NCBI GenBank assembly: GCA_039817825.1
Contig: JBCBVA010000026.1
Location: 1-35,975, forward strand
Reading direction: 5' to 3'
DNA length: 35,975 nt
Origin: PCC-7336 sp039817825
GTDB lineage: Bacteria > Cyanobacteriota > Cyanobacteriia > Thermostichales > PCC-7336
Shown here in pieces: positions 32,340 through 35,975 of this stretch (positions are counted from its first letter, which is position 1; each line of letters starts with the position of its first letter). The notes under the pieces are model-generated. The model worked only from the letters and a program-made list of their open reading frames with translations. It made no database searches and was not told the DNA's origin. Made by a program: the position numbers and the translations under genes.

Positions 32340-33314
32340 ATGAAAGCCCTCGTTACAGGAGCCAATGGATTTAGCGGGTCCCATTTAGTACGTGCCCTTT
32401 TAGAGCGCGGTCACGATGTGGTGGGGTTGGTGCGCACATCCAGCAACTGCGAGCGCCTGCAGACCCTGCCGCTGACACTGGCTTACGGCGACATCTGCGA
32501 TTCCGACGCCCTCGCTCGAGCCATGGAGGGTGTGGATGTGATCTTTCATCTGGCGGCAATGGTGGATCTGGGAGTCGTTAACGACGTTGAAATGGAGCGG
32601 GTCAATGTGCAAGGAACTCGCACAGTTATCGAGGCAGCGATCGCTCGACCAACTCCACCCAAGCTGGTGTACTGCAGCACGATTGGAGTCCTTGGAGACA
32701 CGGCAGGCGCCGTAGTGGACGAAACCCACGTCCGGCAACAGCAGGAATTTTCCTCCGCCTACGATCGGACAAAATACGACGCACAAGCGCTGGTGGACGC
32801 CGCCGCGCGGGGATTGTGGGTGGCTAGCGCACTCCCCTCCGGCATTTTTGGGGCAGACGATCCCCACTTTGGGCCGGTGCTCAAGCTGTTTCTGTCCGGT
32901 CGTCTGAAACTGTGGCCGGGAGGCGATCGCATCACCGGCATTGTGCATGTGGACGACCTGGCAGATGCACTCATCAGGATTGCCGAACAGGGGCGTAGCG
33001 GAGAGCGGTACATTCTTTCGGCTGGAGAGCGATCGTTGCGGGAGATGTTTGAACTCATGAGCAAAAACACCGACATCCCGGCCCCAGCAGAAGCTCCTCG
33101 CTGGCTAATGCGAGTACTAGGCCACCTACTAACACCAATGGGGAGACTCCTCAATTGGAATCCCCCCATCAGTCGGGAGCGAGTTCACTACATCTACGAC
33201 CGCTGCGTGCGGGTGGATGGTACTAAAGCTCGTCGAGAATTAGGTTGGCAACCTCGGTCAATTGAGAGCACCTTATCCGAGATTGTTCGGCAGCTTCAGG
33301 CGGCGACTGGATAG
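32340..33314 (+). CDS. cerR: Extended SDR reductase, probable ceramide reductase
   Basis: The 324-residue protein is an extended short-chain dehydrogenase: the nucleotide motif TGANGFSG (6-13), the acidic stretch YGDICDSDAL, HLAAMVDLG, a catalytic Ser/Thr (113-114) and Tyr141-x-x-x-Lys145. The C-terminal half has GITGIVHVDDLADALIRIAE and a variable substrate region. Close relatives are annotated NAD-dependent epimerase or hopanoid-associated epimerase; CerR of Caulobacter, which reduces the 3-keto group of the acylated intermediate, is of the same kind. In this setting ceramide reduction is the best guess. Its 3' end overlaps the convergent ABC ATPase gene by 19 bp. Confidence 0.63.
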   Translation: MKALVTGANGFSGSHLVRALLERGHDVVGLVRTSSNCERLQTLPLTLAYGDICDSDALARAMEGVDVIFHLAAMVDLGVVNDVEMERVNVQGTRTVIEAAIARPTPPKLVYCSTIGVLGDTAGAVVDETHVRQQQEFSSAYDRTKYDAQALVDAAARGLWVASALPSGIFGADDPHFGPVLKLFLSGRLKLWPGGDRITGIVHVDDLADALIRIAEQGRSGERYILSAGERSLREMFELMSKNTDIPAPAEAPRWLMRVLGHLLTPMGRLLNWNPPISRERVHYIYDRCVRVDGTKARRELGWQPRSIESTLSEIVRQLQAATG

Positions 33315-34099
33315 CGCACTTCCGTATCGATAATGCAGCCATCTTCCATGTGGATGATGCGATCGGCAAATGACGTAATCCGAGGGTCGTGGGTCACCAC
33401 CAAAACGGTACAGTCAGACTCTTTCGCCAGGCGCTGCAGCAATTCCATTGCCACTTGGCCGTTACGCGAGTCTAGGGATGCTGTGGGCTCATCCGCCATA
33501 ATCAGCTTGGGATTGCTCACCAATGCACGAGCGATCGCCACGCGCTGTTGTTGACCGCCAGACAGGTCAGCCGGGCGAGCATTAGCTTTATCGGCTAAAC
33601 CAACGCGCTCTAGCTGATAAAGCGCCTGCTGCTTAGCTTGAGGCCCTTTGACATTGGCCAAGTTCAAAGCCACTTCGACATTTTCCGAGATTGTCAGAGT
33701 GGGAAACAGGTTGAATCCTTGAAAAATGAAGCCGATGTTGGCCCGACGAAACTGGCTCAGTTTCTTGCGGGACATGCGAGTGATGGTTTCTCCCAGTAGC
33801 CCGACATCCCCTCCTGTGGGGGTGAGAATACCGGCCAAGATCGAAAGCAGGGTTGTCTTTCCGGACCCAGATGGTCCCATCAAAAACTGCACCTCACCAG
33901 AGGCAACAGATAAATTAATGTTTCTCAAAACAGGAACAGGAGAGCCGCCGGACTGGTAGGTCATTTCGAGCTTTCGAGTCGATATCGCAATAGACTCGCG
34001 ACGCCAAGCCGTGGGTTTGAGAGCGTTAGCAGTAAGCGTTTGCAATGGTTCGCTCCTCACAAGATTCATCACCCGCGTGGATGAATTTGACAGATACAT
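33296..34099 (-). CDS. ABC transporter ATPase of the DevA/LolD/MacB type
   Basis: The 267-residue protein has Walker A GPSGSGKTT (75-83), the Q loop IFQGFNLFPTLT, the signature LSGGQQQRVAIARAL, Walker B LIMADEPTASLD and the H-loop VVTHDPRI. It resembles ATPases of DevBCA, LolCDE and MacB exporters, which drive lipid, lipoprotein or glycolipid export through the envelope. No membrane-fusion (DevB) or permease (DevC) gene is next to it: the 680 bp upstream are non-coding, and downstream lies cerR in convergent orientation with a 19-bp overlap. The first about 35 residues are not typical, and a start at 34069 is possible. Confidence 0.8.
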   Translation of the reverse strand: MYLSNSSTRVMNLVRSEPLQTLTANALKPTAWRRESIAISTRKLEMTYQSGGSPVPVLRNINLSVASGEVQFLMGPSGSGKTTLLSILAGILTPTGGDVGLLGETITRMSRKKLSQFRRANIGFIFQGFNLFPTLTISENVEVALNLANVKGPQAKQQALYQLERVGLADKANARPADLSGGQQQRVAIARALVSNPKLIMADEPTASLDSRNGQVAMELLQRLAKESDCTVLVVTHDPRITSFADRIIHMEDGCIIDTEVRYPVAA

Positions 34100-34779
34100 A
34101 ACTTTACAGGATTTTACCCACTTTCGGGGCGCGACAATAGACAGACAGAATTACCGAAGTCAGTAGTTACACGCATCTGTTCTACCGCCATCAAGCAAAA
34201 CCATCGTCAATTCCTCACGCATCGAACGCTGGACTACAGCGCTATCTGCCTACCCAGGACAATTCTGTTAGAACCTCACCCGAGTGGGGAAAGCAGAGGT
34301 AACTCCGATGAAGTGACACGCGATGTATGTGTCGAATAGTACCAGGCTAGTTAACAAAAGTATTTCCGAAATTAAGAGAGAGTGAGAATCGTAAGTGAGT
34401 ACTCTTGGCTGATGGAATAGCCCATTTAAGGGTCATGTTTTATATCAGTAGATAGCCGTTTCTATCCAGATTGATGGCCGATAAGCGGAGGGGAAAGTGC
34501 CGGAAATCTCCTTGTCTGCCCGTGCCAATCTGCAGAGGGTGGAGGTAATGCATGAGTTGTCTTTACTTAGCCGTACGGTTAGTTGTCACTTCCGTTCTGT
34601 ATTCAATGTCACTGGATTGGCACGCCAGGAAACAGACGTGGCTAAAGGTTAACAGTTGACTACATAAAGGCCCCCGATTCATGGCATTCATTGAGGGTGT
34701 CGAGCTAACCCACTGCACGAGCAAGATCGTGGCATTGGGGAATCTCAGTCAGGTGGATGAGGAGTACTGAGGCATTGGT
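34100..34779. other. 680-bp non-coding region
   Basis: It separates the ABC ATPase (minus) from the small secreted protein (plus). No gene, tRNA, recognisable riboswitch or Yfr1 core (ACTCCTCACAC) was seen. It must carry at least two divergent promoters, but I could not place them with confidence. Confidence 0.4.
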
Positions 34780-35136
34780 ATGGCAAACATCAAACATGTC
34801 GCGATCGACTTAACCATTGCAGTGGCCGCAGCTGTGTCATTGGGGTGGTCTGCCTCGCTGCCCGGTCAGCAAGTGGAGCAGCTCGAGGTGGACAGGAGCA
34901 CCGAAGTTGAATCGGTTTTAATGGCAACTGAAGAAGGTTTGGATACTGAAGAAGGTTTGGATACTGAAGAAGGTCTGGCAAGTGAAGACAGTCTGGTCGG
35001 TGAAGCCGTTCCTAGCAGTGAAGCTGTTCTGGCCGGCGAAGCAATGCATGCCACCAGGCCCATCAAAAGTGATGCTGTTCGCTACTGCAAATCTCCCTTG
35101 TCCGGCAAGCCGCAGCTCTCCACACTCAAGTCTTAA
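34780..35136 (+). CDS. Small secreted protein with TEEGLD repeats
   Basis: I do not recognise this 118-residue protein. It begins with a hydrophobic segment (residues about 8-27) that looks like a signal peptide, perhaps cleaved near ASL or SLP. An acidic region contains three copies of (A/D)TEEGL(D/A) at about residues 49-66, continuing as SEDSL. At DNA level the unit is 18 bp, ACTGAAGAAGGTTTGGAT, so the copies arose by tandem duplication. The end is more basic, with one cysteine. GAGG seven bases before the ATG supports the start. Confidence 0.55.
   Translation: MANIKHVAIDLTIAVAAAVSLGWSASLPGQQVEQLEVDRSTEVESVLMATEEGLDTEEGLDTEEGLASEDSLVGEAVPSSEAVLAGEAMHATRPIKSDAVRYCKSPLSGKPQLSTLKS
34926..34979 (+). 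repeat. 18-bp coding tandem repeat (three copies)
   Basis: ACTGAAGAAGGTTTGGAT is repeated almost exactly three times in frame, the last copy ending GGTCTGGCA. It encodes TEEGLD units and could expand or contract by slippage. Confidence 0.75.
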
Positions 35137-35158
35137 GAACTCTGCTTACTCTTCATTA

Positions 35159-35975
35159 CTACAATCGCGAGCCTCGATATTGGGCTTTGCGGTGGATGTT
35201 GTAATAGGCCGTTAGTTGAGGCACGGCATCGCTACGACCGATGACAACAATGGTGTCGTCCCGTTCCAGTGTCAGGGCCGATTCAGGACGGGGAATTATA
35301 TGACCGTCTGCTCGGCGGATGGCAACGGCAATGAAGCGTCCTTTTGACTGTCGTTCGATATCCTCCAGTGTCCTACCCACCAACGGGGAGTTGGCTGGAA
35401 TTGGGAGTTCGTCAATACGAGCATCCAGTTGGGCGAGTTCTTCATTGAGAAAACTCATCCCTTCGGCGTTAGAGAGCAAGTCGTCAGAGGCTGGGTGAGT
35501 AATCGTGTGAGCCATGCGTAGGGCCCCGATCGCCGCTGGCATAACAACGCGATCGGCCCCTGCCAGCTTGAGCTTTTGCTCGGTGCTGGGAGCAGTCCCT
35601 CGCGCCACGATGGTGAGATCTTGATTGAGGCCGCGAGCGGTCAGAGTGATAAACACATTATTGGCATCATCGGGTAGGACGGTGGCCAAGGTTTTGGCGT
35701 TTGCGACTCCGGCTGATTTCAAGATGTCTTCGTCGGATGCACTGCCACAGCGGGCCCAGTAGCCCAACTCGCGAGCGTGGGCGACGCGATCGGGATCGAT
35801 GTCAATCGCCACAAACGCATGGAGATCGTCCGTTAACTTGGCCGCAAGAATTTCTCCCACGTGGCCGAAGCCACAGATGATGGTGTGATTCTCTAGATTG
35901 TCGATTTCTTTATCCATCCGTCGATGTTGTAACGCTCGATTGATTTCCCCTTCCGCCAGCAATTGCACCGACCCC
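35159..35975 (-). CDS. Potassium channel, cytoplasmic RCK (TrkA-N/TrkA-C) part, cut by window edge
   Basis: The reading frame stays open through the right edge, so this is the C-terminal part of a longer protein. HTIICGFGHVGEILAAKL opens a Rossmann RCK_N domain (GxGxxG, about residues 29-145 of the visible 269), with FVAIDIDPDRVAHARELGYWARCGSASDEDIL after it. A TrkA_C domain (about 188-255) ends with TLERDDTIVVIG. The start of the visible part (QLLAEGEINRALQHRRMDKEIDNLENH) matches the linker that follows the pore in two-helix K+ channels. The selectivity filter should lie just beyond the window. NAD-type ligand binding or redox gating is typical of this family. Confidence 0.82.
   Translation of the reverse strand, partial: GSVQLLAEGEINRALQHRRMDKEIDNLENHTIICGFGHVGEILAAKLTDDLHAFVAIDIDPDRVAHARELGYWARCGSASDEDILKSAGVANAKTLATVLPDDANNVFITLTARGLNQDLTIVARGTAPSTEQKLKLAGADRVVMPAAIGALRMAHTITHPASDDLLSNAEGMSFLNEELAQLDARIDELPIPANSPLVGRTLEDIERQSKGRFIAVAIRRADGHIIPRPESALTLERDDTIVVIGRSDAVPQLTAYYNIHRKAQYRGSRL

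Noticed and set aside
32340..33314. Reading the SDR as a hopanoid-associated epimerase HpnA
   Set aside because: Sequence type is compatible, but no hopanoid genes are adjacent, whereas Spt-like and bCerS-like genes are.
1..35975. CRISPR arrays, tRNA or rRNA genes, prophage
   Set aside because: I looked for regularly spaced repeats, tRNA-like T-loop motifs and phage genes on both strands and found none that held up by eye; a covariance-model tRNA scan would settle the RNA genes.

Overview
This window comes from a cyanobacterial chromosome. The octamer GCGATCGC (HIP1) is scattered through it, and several genes are of cyanobacterial type: a CYP38/TLP40-like cyclophilin, a PedR-like redox regulator, an NtcB/CnaT-like nitrate-control pair and a large acidic PilB. 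I cannot name genus or species. I saw no rRNA, tRNA, CRISPR array, prophage or complete transposase gene.

Layout. 1-754 is non-coding. 755-2521 is a secreted-type polysaccharide lyase with an N-terminal DUF4347 domain and a C-terminal carbohydrate-binding module, followed by a hairpin terminator and about 700 bp of non-coding DNA. 3361-6621 holds a TPR protein, an AEC permease and a cysteine desulfurase, converging on rimI. 7337-8951 holds grxD and hemE. The minus strand then carries the type IV pilus motor genes in the order pilB-pilT-pilC (13963 down to 9046). Next come a mutarotase-like gene divergent from a nucleoside deoxyribosyltransferase-like gene, then aspA.

17507-20495 looks like a nitrate-assimilation control module: a candidate NtcA-activated promoter, then ntcB, cnaT and mobA, with mobA starting at TTG inside the end of cnaT. 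After it come a double-domain universal stress protein, mnmE, a secreted clan-A glycoside hydrolase, an alpha/beta hydrolase, the cyclophilin, dxr and pedR.

The most interesting region is 29489-33314. A PLP-dependent alpha-oxoamine synthase, a GNAT-fold acyltransferase of the bacterial ceramide synthase type and an extended SDR reductase lie in a row. This is the three-enzyme set (Spt, bCerS, CerR) that makes ceramide in Caulobacter-type bacteria, so I propose a cyanobacterial sphingolipid pathway. An orphan DevA-like ABC ATPase overlaps its end convergently.

A short intergenic repeat family, undescribed to my knowledge, occurs four times (14255, 25569, 29255 and 30932). Its ends fit TA-target (IS630/Tc1-mariner type) miniature elements, and it carries a hairpin whose stem changes in a compensatory way between copies. 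Two copies flank the spt gene, and the one between spt and bcerS itself contains a second, nested 101-bp element with its own terminal repeats and a TA duplication. The window ends in a small secreted repeat protein and the cytoplasmic RCK part of a potassium channel cut by the right edge.
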